From: Curtobacterium poinsettiae
Lineage (GTDB): Bacteria > Actinomycetota > Actinomycetes > Actinomycetales > Microbacteriaceae
Assembly (NCBI RefSeq): GCF_025677645.1
Contig: NZ_CP106879.1
Location: forward strand, 806,001 to 870,000
DNA: 64,000 nt
Direction: 5' to 3'
The notes under the pieces were generated by a model that was given only the letters and a program-made list of their open reading frames with translations, did not search any database and was not told where the DNA came from. Positions 32,986 to 42,283 of this stretch are shown piece by piece. Numbering within the stretch: position 1 is the first letter of the stretch; each line of letters starts with the position of its first letter. Both the position numbers and the translations under genes were made by a program.

Positions 32986-34029
32986 ATGACCTACATCGCC
33001 AGTGACGACCGCTACGACTCGATAACGTACCGCCGGGCCGGCCACTCGGGCCTCGACCTGCCGCTGCTCTCCCTGGGGTACTGGCACAACTTCGGGGACG
33101 ACATGCCCTTCGAGAACCAGCGCGCCATCAGCCGCCGGGCGTTCGACCTCGGGATCACCCACCACGACCTCGCGAACAACTACGGCCCGCCATACGGTGC
33201 CGCCGAGGTGAACTTCGGCCGCCTGATGCGCGAGGACTTCCGGCCCTACCGCGACGAGATGGTCATCTCGACGAAGGCCGGCTGGGACATGTGGCCGGGG
33301 CCGTACGGGCAGGGCGGTGGCTCGCGCAAGTACGTGCTCGCTTCGCTCGACCAGTCGCTGCAGCGGACGGGCCTGGACTACGTCGACGTCTTCTACTCGC
33401 ACCGCCTCGACGCCTCGACCCCGCTCGAGGAGACGATGGGCGCGCTGCACACCGCGGTCCAGCAGGGCAAGGCGCTGTACGTCGGGATCTCGTCGTACGA
33501 CGCCGAGCGCAGTCGGCAGGCAGCCGAGATCCTCCGCGACCTCGGCACCCCGCTCCTGATCCACCAGCCCTCGTACTCGATGCTCAACCGCTGGATCGAG
33601 ACCGAGGGGCTGCTCGACACCGCCGGCGAGCTCGGCTTCGGCGTGATCGGCTTCACCGCTCTGGCGCAGGGGCTGCTGACCGGCAAGTACCTGAACGGTG
33701 TACCCGAGGACTCCCGCGCGGCAGCGGGCAAGTCCCTCGACGCGTCGAGCATCACCCCCGAGGTCGTCGAGCACCTCCGCGCCCTGAACGACGTCGCGGC
33801 CGCCCGCGGACAGTCCCTCGCGCAGCTCGCCCTCGCCTGGGGGCTCCGCGACGAGCGGGTGACCTCGCTCGTGATCGGTGCCTCGCGGGTGTCGCAGCTC
33901 GAGGACAACGTCGCCGCGCTGTCGAACACCTCGTTCACCGACGAGGAGCTCCGCGTCATCGACGAGCACTCGGTCGGCATCACCGACGTCGACCTGTGGG
34001 CGGGAGCCCGCGCGGGCGAGGTCTCCTGA
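32986..34029 (+). CDS. Aldo/keto reductase, YghZ-like
   Basis: A 347-residue NADPH-dependent reductase of the L-glyceraldehyde-3-phosphate reductase group. Catalytic residues: Asp and Tyr in HHDLANNYGPP, Lys in STKAGW, His in FYSHRLD. The phrase TPLEETMGALHTAVQQGKALYVGIS and TALAQGLLTGKYL are family hallmarks. It reduces small aldehydes such as methylglyoxal. The ATG has a CAGGCT box 6 nt upstream and no good ribosome site, so it may be leaderless. Confidence 0.92.
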   Translation: MTYIASDDRYDSITYRRAGHSGLDLPLLSLGYWHNFGDDMPFENQRAISRRAFDLGITHHDLANNYGPPYGAAEVNFGRLMREDFRPYRDEMVISTKAGWDMWPGPYGQGGGSRKYVLASLDQSLQRTGLDYVDVFYSHRLDASTPLEETMGALHTAVQQGKALYVGISSYDAERSRQAAEILRDLGTPLLIHQPSYSMLNRWIETEGLLDTAGELGFGVIGFTALAQGLLTGKYLNGVPEDSRAAAGKSLDASSITPEVVEHLRALNDVAAARGQSLAQLALAWGLRDERVTSLVIGASRVSQLEDNVAALSNTSFTDEELRVIDEHSVGITDVDLWAGARAGEVS

Positions 34030-34094
34030 CCCGAGCGCCATGCCGGATCAGTCCCTCGGCCGGTCGCATCTCGTCGCTCTGCAGGTTGCGCCGA

Positions 34095-34180
34095 CCGGTC
34101 ACGACACGTCGCCGGTCGCGTGCCGTCCGGTCACGAACTGTCGGCTGGCGGCGCCGCAGGCGACGGTCTGCGACCGCACC
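34095..34180 (+). repeat. 86-bp direct repeat, copy 1
   Basis: Matches 34319-34404 with five differences in 86. The 3' half is itself palindromic: CGGTCACGAACTGTCGGCTG pairs 15 of 20 positions with the end of the copy around a GCGGCGCCG centre. Confidence 0.9.
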
Positions 34181-34240
34181 GCGCACGGCCGACGGGGTGT
34201 CGTGACCGGTGCGGGGCCCTGGGCGCGCGGCGCGGCGGCC

Positions 34241-34273
34241 GGGAGGCACGGGGCACCCCGCCACGCGCCTCCC
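34241..34273 (+). repeat. Degenerate GGAGGC-family hairpin
   Basis: GGGAGGCACG and CGCGCCTCCC form outer arms with one mismatch, GGGG/CCCC inside, and CGTCCGTC follows. A decayed relative of the hairpins at 20251 and 60042, lying between the two 86-bp repeats and 210 nt after the aldo-keto reductase. Confidence 0.6.
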
Positions 34274-34318
34274 GTCCGTCGCCCCGTCACGTCGCGTCGC
34301 GTGGCCGGCCCCCGCGGG

Positions 34319-34404
34319 CCGGTCAGGACACGTCGCGGGTTGCGTGCCGTCCGGTCACGAACTGTCGGCTGGCGGCGCCGCAGCCGACGGTCTGTGACCG
34401 CACC
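34319..34404 (+). repeat. 86-bp direct repeat, copy 2
   Basis: Second copy, same orientation, 224 bp downstream. Here the palindrome (34352-34371 with 34381-34400) pairs at 17 of 20 positions, so the folding potential is kept better than in copy 1. Confidence 0.9.
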
Positions 34405-34589
34405 ACGGCTGACCGGCGGGACGGCGCCCGGAGCGAACTCCTCCGGTGCGCGGTGTCCGGTTGGTACCATCGACAGCGTTCGACAACACGCAGTGTGTAT
34501 CTACCGGCCGCCGGCATCCCGGCGGACAACGGCGGCACCCGATGGGTCCGCCGCCACCGAACCGGGCGGGCCGAGAAGGCACAACCCCG

Positions 34590-35831
34590 ATGCTCCAGAC
34601 CCGCTCCACCGACGCCCCGCCCGCTCCGGACCGCTCACTCGTCTCCCTCGCCGGACGCTGGTACTTCCCCGTGGCGTTCATCGCCCGGCTCCCGTTCGCG
34701 ATGATGGTGGTCGGCGTCCTGACCCTGGTCGTCGCCGCCCGTGACTCCGTCGCCCTCGGCGGCATCAACTCCGCCGCCGTCGGCATCGGCTCCGCGATCT
34801 TCGGCCCGATGGTCGGCGCCGCCGCGGACCGCTTCGGACAGCGGGCGGTGCTCGTGCCCGTCGGCCTGGTGAACGCGGCGCTGCTCGGGCTCTTCCCGTT
34901 CGTCGTCAGCGGCACCGCGCCCGACCTGGCCGTCCTCGCGGTCGCGTTCTGCATCGGCGCCTCGGCCCCGCAGGTCGCCCCGATGTCCCGCACCCGGCTC
35001 GTCGCGATCATCCGGCAGCGGATGGCCCCGGCGCGCCGCGAGAAGACCCTCAGCGGCACGATGGCCTACGAGTCGGCCGCAGACGAGACCGTGTTCATCA
35101 TCGGCCCGTTCCTGGTCGGCATCCTCGCCAGCGCGATCGCCCCGTGGGTGGCCGTCGCCGGGGCCTCGGTCCTGACGTTCGTGTTCGTCACCGCGTTCGC
35201 GCTGCACCCGACCGGCAAGCTCGTGGTCGGCCAGCACGCGGAGCACACGCAGGCCCCCGCCCGGCAGCTCCTGCGTCCGCGACTGGTCGTCGTGGTCGTC
35301 GGCATCCTCGGCATCGGCCTGTTCTTCGGCTCGACGCTCACCTCGCTGACGGCGTTCATGGAGACCCACGGCGAAGCCTCGCAGGCCGGCCTGCTCTACG
35401 GCCTGATGGGCATCGGGTCCGCCGGCTTGGCACTCGGGTCGGCGGCGTTCCCCCGTGCCTTCGGCCTCGGCTGGCGCTGGCTCGTGTTCGGTGTCGTGCT
35501 CCTCGGCGGTGCGATCGCGTTCGCCAGCGCCGACTCCGTCGTCGCCGTGGGCGTCGTCCTCGCGATCATGGGCATCGGGATCGGCCCGACCCTGGTCGCC
35601 CAGTACAGCCTCGGCTCGGACCGGTCACCCGTCGGCCGCTCCGCCACCACCATGACGATCCTCGGGTCCGCCGTCATCGTCGGCCAGTCGATCGCGTCCG
35701 CCGTCACGGGTGACGTCGCCGAGCACCACGGCACCGCCGCCGCGATGCTGCTGCCGGCGGTCTCCGCCGCGATCGTCGTGGTCGCCGCGGTGTGCAACCT
35801 GCTGCTCCCGCGTCGGGTCGCGACCGCCTGA
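34590..35831 (+). CDS. MFS transporter
   Basis: A 413-residue, 12-helix transporter. Motif A-like GPMVGAAADRFGQRAVLV follows helix 2. Helices are regularly spaced and the central loop is KLVVGQHAEHTQAPARQLL. It belongs to a group of small actinobacterial MFS proteins of unknown substrate; efflux is likely. ATG at 34590 has GAGAAGG 13 nt upstream, further than ideal; the longer in-frame upstream region is low-complexity and non-coding. Followed by a bidirectional terminator before the convergent mnh operon. Confidence 0.88.
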   Translation: MLQTRSTDAPPAPDRSLVSLAGRWYFPVAFIARLPFAMMVVGVLTLVVAARDSVALGGINSAAVGIGSAIFGPMVGAAADRFGQRAVLVPVGLVNAALLGLFPFVVSGTAPDLAVLAVAFCIGASAPQVAPMSRTRLVAIIRQRMAPARREKTLSGTMAYESAADETVFIIGPFLVGILASAIAPWVAVAGASVLTFVFVTAFALHPTGKLVVGQHAEHTQAPARQLLRPRLVVVVVGILGIGLFFGSTLTSLTAFMETHGEASQAGLLYGLMGIGSAGLALGSAAFPRAFGLGWRWLVFGVVLLGGAIAFASADSVVAVGVVLAIMGIGIGPTLVAQYSLGSDRSPVGRSATTMTILGSAVIVGQSIASAVTGDVAEHHGTAAAMLLPAVSAAIVVVAAVCNLLLPRRVATA

Positions 35832-35847
35832 CCGCGAACGTGGCCAC

Positions 35848-35899
35848 CTGACGGACCGGAGGCCCGTGGCGACGCCGCCACGGGCCTCCGGTCCGTCAG
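35848..35899. terminator. Bidirectional hairpin of the GGAGGC family
   Basis: A perfect 24-bp inverted repeat (left arm starts CTGACGGACCGGAGGCCCGT) with loop ACGC. It lies 16 nt after the MFS stop and 9 nt beyond the end of mnhG. The longest perfect member of the family here. Confidence 0.92.
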
Positions 35900-35908
35900 A
35901 TCGGTGCG

Positions 35909-36265
35909 TCAGGACTCCGTGTCGTCGACCAGCAGGTCCTCGTGCCGGTAGTCGTCGGCGCGCAGGCCGGCACGGGCGATCATGTGCGTCGACACCGGCA
36001 CCAGGAACAGCTGGAACACCATGATCGGCAGCACGACCCAGAACGCCGTCCACGTCCACACCGCGACGACGATGGCGGCCAGCGCGAGCGCGAGCCCGAG
36101 CACCTGCGGCTTCGCCATCGCGTGCAGACGGACGAGCGGGTCCGGGAACCGGACGATACCGACCCCGGCACCGAGCGACAGCAGCGACCCGACGAGCAGC
36201 AGCCCGACGGCGATCCAGGCGCGGATGCCGGCGTCGTCGACGAACGACTCGATGATCTCGATCAC
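35909..36265 (-). CDS. mnhG: Na+/H+ antiporter subunit G
   Basis: A 118-residue three-helix subunit of the Mrp/Mnh cation/proton antiporter. The family phrase GAGVGIVRFPDPLVRLHAMAKPQ lies between helices one and two. It stabilises the complex. Last gene of the operon; its ATG overlaps the mnhF stop by 4 nt. A bidirectional hairpin follows. Confidence 0.93.
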   Translation of the reverse strand: MIEIIESFVDDAGIRAWIAVGLLLVGSLLSLGAGVGIVRFPDPLVRLHAMAKPQVLGLALALAAIVVAVWTWTAFWVVLPIMVFQLFLVPVSTHMIARAGLRADDYRHEDLLVDDTES

Positions 36266-36600
36266 GACTGGTCCTCCTCGGCGCGCTCGGGGGTGGTGAC
36301 GGTCAGGCCCTCGTCGGACGGGTCCGCCGAGGGTGTGACGGCCCGGGCCACGGCGACCGTGGCGAAGACGCTCGTTGCCGAGATCACCACGAGCACGGGG
36401 ATACCGGTCAGGTCCTGGCGGATGACCATCGCGGCCGCGATCACCACGAGCACGGTGGTCAGCACCATGTCGGAGCCGATCATGCGGTCGAGGATGGTCG
36501 GACCGCGCACGATGCGGAACACCGCGAGGGCGAACGTCACCCCGAGGAGCGCGAGCACGAGCGCGACGGCGATGCCCATCACGACGACGGCGGGGCTCAC
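36262..36600 (-). CDS. mnhF: Na+/H+ antiporter subunit F
   Basis: A 112-residue three-helix subunit with the conserved RIVRGPTILDRMIGSDML-like stretch (here VRGPTILDRMIGSDMVL, about residues 33-50). The C-terminal 25 residues are acidic and cytoplasmic. GTG start overlaps mnhE stop. Required for assembly of the Mrp complex, which exchanges Na+ or K+ for protons. Confidence 0.93.
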   Translation of the reverse strand: MSPAVVVMGIAVALVLALLGVTFALAVFRIVRGPTILDRMIGSDMVLTTVLVVIAAAMVIRQDLTGIPVLVVISATSVFATVAVARAVTPSADPSDEGLTVTTPERAEEDQS

Positions 36601-37178
36601 CGGGTCACCTCCGCCAGCGGCTCGGACAGCTCGGAGACGTCTTGCTTGGAGCCGAGTGCGCGGATGACCATGGCCTCGATCCGGAGTGCGACGCGGCGTT
36701 CGTCCTCGACCTGCTCCAGGCGCTCGGTGTCGAGCACGTGGAGCAGCAGACGACGGCGCCGCAGGTCCACGTCGGCGACGTACGAGCCGGGCACGAGCGA
36801 GATCGCGAGGGTGGCCAGGGTGAAGGTCATCTCCGATGTCGAGTGCAGTTGCACGAGCGTGATCGAGCTGCGCCGCACACCGCGGGGACGGAACGCGACC
36901 CACGCGACCCGGAAGGACGCCACGACGACGAGCCCGGACCACACCACCAGGAACCGCAGCACGTGCACGATCGAGAACCGTGCGGACAGCGGGACCGGCG
37001 GGAGCGGCAGTGCCTGGGTGACGAGGAGCGCCACGACGATGCCGCACAGCAGCGTCAGCGGGGTCCACGATCCCCAGAGCAGCGCCCACAGCACGGTGAG
37101 TCCCGCGACCAGGGGCACGTCGTAGCGCCACGCCAGCGCGATCCGCCGGGCGTTCGAGATGCGGCGGACGTCGGTCAT
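36597..37178 (-). CDS. mnhE: Na+/H+ antiporter subunit E
   Basis: A 193-residue subunit with helices near 22-60 and 75-95 and the cytoplasmic domain recognised by TLATLAISLVPGSYVADVD and LLLHVLDTE. ATG overlaps the mnhD stop by 4 nt. The C-terminal part is about 30 residues longer than in Bacillus. Confidence 0.92.
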   Translation of the reverse strand: MTDVRRISNARRIALAWRYDVPLVAGLTVLWALLWGSWTPLTLLCGIVVALLVTQALPLPPVPLSARFSIVHVLRFLVVWSGLVVVASFRVAWVAFRPRGVRRSSITLVQLHSTSEMTFTLATLAISLVPGSYVADVDLRRRRLLLHVLDTERLEQVEDERRVALRIEAMVIRALGSKQDVSELSEPLAEVTR

Positions 37179-38866
37179 CGCTCACCTCCGAGCACGGCCT
37201 GCACGTAACGGTCGGGCGACTCCAGCGACTCCGCTGCGCGGGTCGCGTAGCCGTAGAGCGGGCCGGCGACGACGGTCAGGGCGACGGAGCCGAGCACCGC
37301 GACGGTCGTCACGCCGACGAGCATGCGCGGCAGGCGCACCTTCTCGGGAGCCTCGCCGACCGCCTCGGTCGCGCCGGTGGTCGGACTGGAGGCGGTGGCC
37401 GCGTGCGGTGCGTCGGTGACCATCACCGAGCCTCCCGGGTGGTAGGTCTCGCCCGTCTCCTCGGAGACGGTGAGCGGAGCCGGTTCCGGCGACCGCAGGT
37501 GGGCGTGCGGTTCCGCGCTCGTCGCGTGCGGGGCGGCGGCCTCGGCCGCCGGCTTCGGCCGCCAGAAGGCCGCGTCCCAGACCCGCATGAGCGCGTACAG
37601 GGTGAGCAGCGACGTGACGACGCCGGCGCCGATGGTGACGTACGCCATCGGGGAGCCGTCCTCGGCGGCGGCGCGGAACAGGCCGAGCTTGCCGATGAAG
37701 CCGGAGAACGGCGGGATCCCGCCCAGGTTGAACGCGGGGATCAGGTACAGGGCGGCCAGCAGCGGTGCGGCCTTCAGCAGCCCGCCCAGCGACCGGGTCG
37801 AGGTCGTCCCGCCGACGCGTTCCATCAGACCGGACACCAGGAACAGCGTGGTCTGCACGACGATGTGGTGCACCGTGTAGAACACCGCTGCCGCCGTCCC
37901 CGCGACGGTGCCGAGTCCGACACCCATCACCATGAAGCCGATGTGGCTGATCAGCGTGAAGGACAGCAGCCGTTTGACGTCGGTCTGCGACACCGCGCCG
38001 AGCACGCCGACCACCATCGTCAGCGCGGCGACGACGAGCAGGACCTCGTTGAGTTGTGGTCGCGGGAAGATCACCGTCTCGAGCCGGATGATCGCGTAGA
38101 TGCCGACCTTCGTCAGCAGGCCCGCGAAGACCGCGGTGACCGGTGCCGGGGCCGTCGGGTACGAGTCCGGCAGCCAGAACGCCAGCGGGAACACGGCCGC
38201 CTTGATGCCGAACCCGATCAGCAGCATCGTGTGCAGGAGCAGCTGGACGTGCTCCGGCAGGTCGGCGACGCGCTCGCTGATCTGGGCGATGTTCACCGTG
38301 CCGGTGGCACCGTAGACCAGGCCGATGGCGGCGAGGAAGATCGCCGACGCGATCAGGCTCGTGACGATGTACGTCGTGCCGGCCCGGACGCGCTGTTCGC
38401 TGCCGCCCAGCGTGATGAGCACGTAGCTCGCCACCAGGAGCATCTCGAACGCGACGTACAGGTTGAACAGGTCACCGGCGATGAACGAGTCGAGCACACC
38501 CGCGGCGAGCACCAGGTACGTCGGGTAGAAGATCGTGACCGGGGCGTCCTCGTCGTCGGCGGCCAGGCCCTGCCCGATCGAGAACAGCAGGACGAGCAGC
38601 AGGACGCTCGCACTGACGGTGAGCAGCAGGGCGCTCAGCCGGTCGACGACGAGCGAGATGCCGTACGGGGCGTCCCAGCCGCCGACCTGCACCACGATCG
38701 TGCCGTGCCGGTCGACCAGGACCATGAGCGTGGCGGCGACGGCCAGGGCCACGACGAGCACCACGACGGTGATCGCACGCTGGAGCTTCTGGTGCCGGAG
38801 GAGTCCGAGCGCGACCGCGGCACCGAGCAGCGGGACGAGGACGAGGAGCGGGACGAGCCAGGTCAT
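37175..38866 (-). CDS. mnhD: Na+/H+ antiporter subunit D
   Basis: A 563-residue, 14-helix subunit related to NuoM/NuoN, and one of the two proton-pumping subunits. Typical signs are YVAFEMLLVASYVLITLGG, KAAVFPLAFWLPDSYPTAPAPV and the SHIGFMVMGVGLG region. A hydrophilic insert (about residues 445-515, His/Pro/Ala/Glu-rich with several histidines) lies between the last two helices and is unusual for the family; it may bind metals or be a flexible linker. ATG overlaps mnhC. Confidence 0.94.
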   Translation of the reverse strand: MTWLVPLLVLVPLLGAAVALGLLRHQKLQRAITVVVLVVALAVAATLMVLVDRHGTIVVQVGGWDAPYGISLVVDRLSALLLTVSASVLLLVLLFSIGQGLAADDEDAPVTIFYPTYLVLAAGVLDSFIAGDLFNLYVAFEMLLVASYVLITLGGSEQRVRAGTTYIVTSLIASAIFLAAIGLVYGATGTVNIAQISERVADLPEHVQLLLHTMLLIGFGIKAAVFPLAFWLPDSYPTAPAPVTAVFAGLLTKVGIYAIIRLETVIFPRPQLNEVLLVVAALTMVVGVLGAVSQTDVKRLLSFTLISHIGFMVMGVGLGTVAGTAAAVFYTVHHIVVQTTLFLVSGLMERVGGTTSTRSLGGLLKAAPLLAALYLIPAFNLGGIPPFSGFIGKLGLFRAAAEDGSPMAYVTIGAGVVTSLLTLYALMRVWDAAFWRPKPAAEAAAPHATSAEPHAHLRSPEPAPLTVSEETGETYHPGGSVMVTDAPHAATASSPTTGATEAVGEAPEKVRLPRMLVGVTTVAVLGSVALTVVAGPLYGYATRAAESLESPDRYVQAVLGGER

Positions 38867-39273
38867 CGGGTCGCCTCCTGTTCTGCGTCGGTGGTGGTCT
38901 CCGGGTCCTCGTCGGCCGGCTCGTCGCGGTCACGGCCGATGGCGGCGTCGGCCTCGTCGACCTCGACCTCGTCGGCGCGGGACAGCTGCCACGACCGGTG
39001 GATCAGGGCCAGCAGGAACGCGCTGACGGCGAAGGTGATCACGATCGCGGTCAGGGCGAACGCCTGGGGGAGCGGGTCGGTGATGCCCTCGGCGCTCCCG
39101 CCGATCGGCGGGTCGCCCGCGGCGCCGGACATCACCAGCAGCAGCAGGTTGAGCGAGTTGCCGAGCAGCAGGAAGCCCAGGAGCATCCGGGTCAGGGAGC
39201 GTTCGAGCAGCAGGTAGACGCCGCACGAGAACAGCACCGCCATGGCGATCACGAGGACGAGGGTGACGGTCAT
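38863..39273 (-). CDS. mnhC: Na+/H+ antiporter subunit C
   Basis: A 136-residue three-helix subunit related to NuoK, with FSCGVYLLLERSLTRMLLG and LTAIVITFAVSAFLLALIHR. The C-terminus adds an acidic tail of about 35 residues (EVDEADAAIGRDRDEPADED). ATG overlaps the mnhA stop by 4 nt. Confidence 0.93.
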   Translation of the reverse strand: MTVTLVLVIAMAVLFSCGVYLLLERSLTRMLLGFLLLGNSLNLLLLVMSGAAGDPPIGGSAEGITDPLPQAFALTAIVITFAVSAFLLALIHRSWQLSRADEVEVDEADAAIGRDRDEPADEDPETTTDAEQEATR

Positions 39274-42182
39274 GTGGCGCTCCCTTCCGGGGTGGGGGCA
39301 TCGAGGGCGTCGTTGACGGACCCCTCGGTGGTGTCGCGGGTCGGGGTCGAGGCGTCCTCGAGGCGCTGCCGGTCGACCTCGGCTCCGAGGCTGCGGAGGA
39401 CGTCGAGCACCAGGCCGACGACGACCAGGTACACACCGATGTCGAAGAACGTGGCGGTGACGAACTCGACGTGTCCGAGGATCGGGACGGTGGCCTCGAA
39501 GAACTCGGAGTACAGGGCTTCGCGACCGAAGAACAGCGGCACGATCGCCGTGACGGCGGCCGTGGCGACCCCCAGCCCGAGCAGGCGACCGGCACGCACC
39601 GGGGCCGCCGCGCCGAGCTCGGCCGGGCCGCCGGCCAGGTAGCGGGCCGCGAGGGCGATGCCGGCGACCAGGCCCCCGGCGAACCCGCCACCGGCCGAGT
39701 TGTGCCCGGCGAACAGCAGGTAGAGCGAGAGCACGATGAGGCCGTGGAACAGCAGTCGGACGACCACGTCGAGCAGGGCCGAGCGGCCGGTCGGGATCGC
39801 GGCGCTCGTCGGCAGCCAGGCGCGGGGCTCGCCGTCGGTGCGCTCGCCGTTCGCGGTCAGGGTCTCCGGCAGGTCCCGCAGCCGGGGCAGGGTGTCCTCG
39901 CGCGAGTTCACGAAGATCAGGCTCGCGACGCCCGTGGCCGCGGCGACCACGACGGTGAGCTCACCGAGGGTGTCCCAGCCGCGCAGGTCGACGAGGGCGA
40001 CGTTCACGACGTTGAGACCGTGCCCGAACGAGCTCGTCAGTGCGGGCAGGTCGGGCCAGAGGGGGCGCGCGGTGCGGGCCGAGGCGGCCACGACGACGAC
40101 GATCGCCAGCGTCAGCCCCGCCAGCCCGGCGAAGAGCGCCCGGACGACCCGGAACCGCGACGGGTTGGTCGTGGCGATGCGCGGGGGCAGCCGTCGGAGG
40201 ACCAGGACGAAGGCGATCAGGGTCACCGTCTCGACCACGAGCTGCGTCAGGGCGAGGTCGACGGCACCGTGCAGGACGAACAGCACCGAGAGGCCGTAGC
40301 CGGTGACGCCGACCAGGACCGCTGCGGCGAACCGGGTCTTCGCCGTGAGCACCGCGATGCCGGCGATCGACATCACGATCATCACCGGGATCTGACCCCA
40401 CGAGTCGGCGAACCGGACGTGGAACTCCCACGGCCCGCCGAGCACCAGGTTGGCGAGCGCCCCGGCGACGAAGACCGACAGGATCACCGTCAGGTAGTAG
40501 GGGAGCGAGCCGCGCTGCAGGCTCGCGGTGAGTCCGGTCGCTCCACGGTCGAGCAGCCGCATGCCGTGCCGGTACGTGCCCGCGGCGCTCGGGAACCCCG
40601 CGAGCCGGTGCTGGAGCGCTTCGACCGGGCGGCGCAGGGCGAACAGCGCGAGGCCGCCGACCAGGGTGATGGCGGACAGGCCGAGTGCGGGTTCGAGGCC
40701 GTGCCAGAGCGCGAGGTGCGGGACCTCCTGGCTGCCGAGCGCTGCGGTCGTGGCAGCGGGCTCGATGCCGTGTGCGACCACCGGGGTGAGCAGACCGAGT
40801 GCGAGCCCGGCCAGTGCGAGCACCGAGGGCACGACGCCGAGGCCGTGCAGGGCGTGCGGCTCGGTCGTCGCGACGCCGGGCTTGCGGGCGAAGGCGCCCC
40901 ACAGGAACCGCAGCGAGTAGGCCACGGTGAGCACCGATCCGACGGTCACACCGATCAGGGCGAACCAGGCCCAGCCGGCGTCGGAGCCGTGCAGGGACTC
41001 GGTGAACCCGGTCAGCACGGCTTCCTTCGCGACGAACCCGATCGTCGGCGGGATCCCGGCCATCGACAGCAGCGCGAGCACCGCGACGACCGCCAGCCAC
41101 GGGCGGGCACGGCCGAGCCCGCTGAGGCGACCGAGGTCACGCGTGCCGGTGACGTGGTCGATCGCGCCGACGACCAGGAAGAGCGTCGACTTGAATGCGG
41201 CGTGCGCCACGAGGAGCGCGACCCCGCCGAGGGCGACCGCGGGGGCACCCCAGCCGGCGGCGAGCACGAGGAACCCGAGCTGGGCCACGGTGCCGTAGGC
41301 GAGCAGGAGCTTGAGGTCGGTCTGCCGCAGTGCCCGGTACCCGCCGACGAGCATCCCGGCGACACCGAGCAGCGTGATCGTCTCGCGCCAGCCGTCGAGC
41401 AGTGCGAACGCGGGCGCGAGCCGGGCCACCAGGTAGATGCCCGCCTTCACCATCGCGGCGGCGTGCAGGTACGCGCTGACCGGGGTCGGCGCGGCCATCG
41501 CGGCGGGGAGCCAGAAGTGGAAGGGCACGATCGCCGACTTCGTGAGCGCCCCGAGCAGCACGAGGACCACCGACACCGAGACGACCGTGCCGCTCGGGGG
41601 ATCGGCGACGATCGCGGACAGCGAGGTCGTGCCCGCCGTGACCGAGAGCACCACGAGGCCCGCGAGCATCGCCAGACCACCGGCGGTGGTGACCACGAGG
41701 GCCTGCATGGCGGCGGCACGACTGGCACGCTTCGCGGCGTCGTGCCCGATGAGCAGGTAGGAGAAGACCGTCGTGGCCTCCCACAGGACGAACAGCACGA
41801 TGACGTCGTCGGCGATCACGAGTCCGTACATCGAGCCGGCGAAGGCCGTCAGGACGCCGGCGAACCGCCCGAGCCCGGGTTCGTCCCGCTCGAAGTACGA
41901 GGCGCAGTAGACCAGCACCAACGCGCCGACGATCGACACCACGAGGGCGAGCACCCACGACAGGGCGTCCATCCGCAGCGTGACGTCGAGGTCGAGCTGG
42001 GGGACCCACCGGTGCCGTTCGACGACGCTGCCGTGGAGGGCCGCGTCCGTCTGCACCACCGTCAGCACGGCGGCCGCTGCGGGCGCGAGGGCCGCCACGT
42101 AGAACACGCGGCGTCCGAGGACGGGGGTCAGGGCTGGGACGATCAGGGCGACGATCGCGAACGCGACGAGGACGAGGACCAT
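39270..42182 (-). CDS. mnhA: Na+/H+ antiporter subunit A fused to B
   Basis: A 970-residue, roughly 20-helix subunit, the largest of the complex, related to NuoL. The N-terminal two thirds are the proton-pumping domain (LFVLWEATTVFSYLLIGHD, KSAIVPFHFWLPAAMAAPTPVS). After a DUF4040 region, the C-terminal part is the MnhB domain (DVVVRLLFHGLIVLSLYLLFAGHNSAGGGFAGGL), so no separate mnhB is needed. First gene of a six-gene operon joined by 4-nt overlaps. GAGGAGGTG lies before the ATG. A TAGGCT at 42237-42232 could be its -10. The complex gives sodium, alkali and salt tolerance. Confidence 0.95.
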   Translation of the reverse strand: MVLVLVAFAIVALIVPALTPVLGRRVFYVAALAPAAAAVLTVVQTDAALHGSVVERHRWVPQLDLDVTLRMDALSWVLALVVSIVGALVLVYCASYFERDEPGLGRFAGVLTAFAGSMYGLVIADDVIVLFVLWEATTVFSYLLIGHDAAKRASRAAAMQALVVTTAGGLAMLAGLVVLSVTAGTTSLSAIVADPPSGTVVSVSVVLVLLGALTKSAIVPFHFWLPAAMAAPTPVSAYLHAAAMVKAGIYLVARLAPAFALLDGWRETITLLGVAGMLVGGYRALRQTDLKLLLAYGTVAQLGFLVLAAGWGAPAVALGGVALLVAHAAFKSTLFLVVGAIDHVTGTRDLGRLSGLGRARPWLAVVAVLALLSMAGIPPTIGFVAKEAVLTGFTESLHGSDAGWAWFALIGVTVGSVLTVAYSLRFLWGAFARKPGVATTEPHALHGLGVVPSVLALAGLALGLLTPVVAHGIEPAATTAALGSQEVPHLALWHGLEPALGLSAITLVGGLALFALRRPVEALQHRLAGFPSAAGTYRHGMRLLDRGATGLTASLQRGSLPYYLTVILSVFVAGALANLVLGGPWEFHVRFADSWGQIPVMIVMSIAGIAVLTAKTRFAAAVLVGVTGYGLSVLFVLHGAVDLALTQLVVETVTLIAFVLVLRRLPPRIATTNPSRFRVVRALFAGLAGLTLAIVVVVAASARTARPLWPDLPALTSSFGHGLNVVNVALVDLRGWDTLGELTVVVAAATGVASLIFVNSREDTLPRLRDLPETLTANGERTDGEPRAWLPTSAAIPTGRSALLDVVVRLLFHGLIVLSLYLLFAGHNSAGGGFAGGLVAGIALAARYLAGGPAELGAAAPVRAGRLLGLGVATAAVTAIVPLFFGREALYSEFFEATVPILGHVEFVTATFFDIGVYLVVVGLVLDVLRSLGAEVDRQRLEDASTPTRDTTEGSVNDALDAPTPEGSAT

Positions 42183-42283
42183 CGGGCACCTCCTCGGGGT
42201 CGGGCTGCAGTCCGGCTCACTGGGCCCTCACAGCCTACGAGGAGGGCGGTGTGGAGAACCTGTGCGGTCGGACAGCCGGGTGC

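Larger units (their letters stand above)
34030..34589. other. 560-bp intergenic region with repeats
   Basis: No credible gene here. It contains the 86-bp repeat doublet (34095 and 34319), a degenerate GGAGGC hairpin at 34241 and, in the last 130 bp, a locally A/T-richer stretch (34470-34500) likely holding the promoter of the next transporter. Short open frames on both strands are low-complexity. Confidence 0.7.

Noticed and set aside
34095..34404. Insertion sequence
   Set aside because: Two direct repeats flank only 138 bp with no transposase frame and no terminal inverted repeats of an IS. REP-like unit is the better reading.
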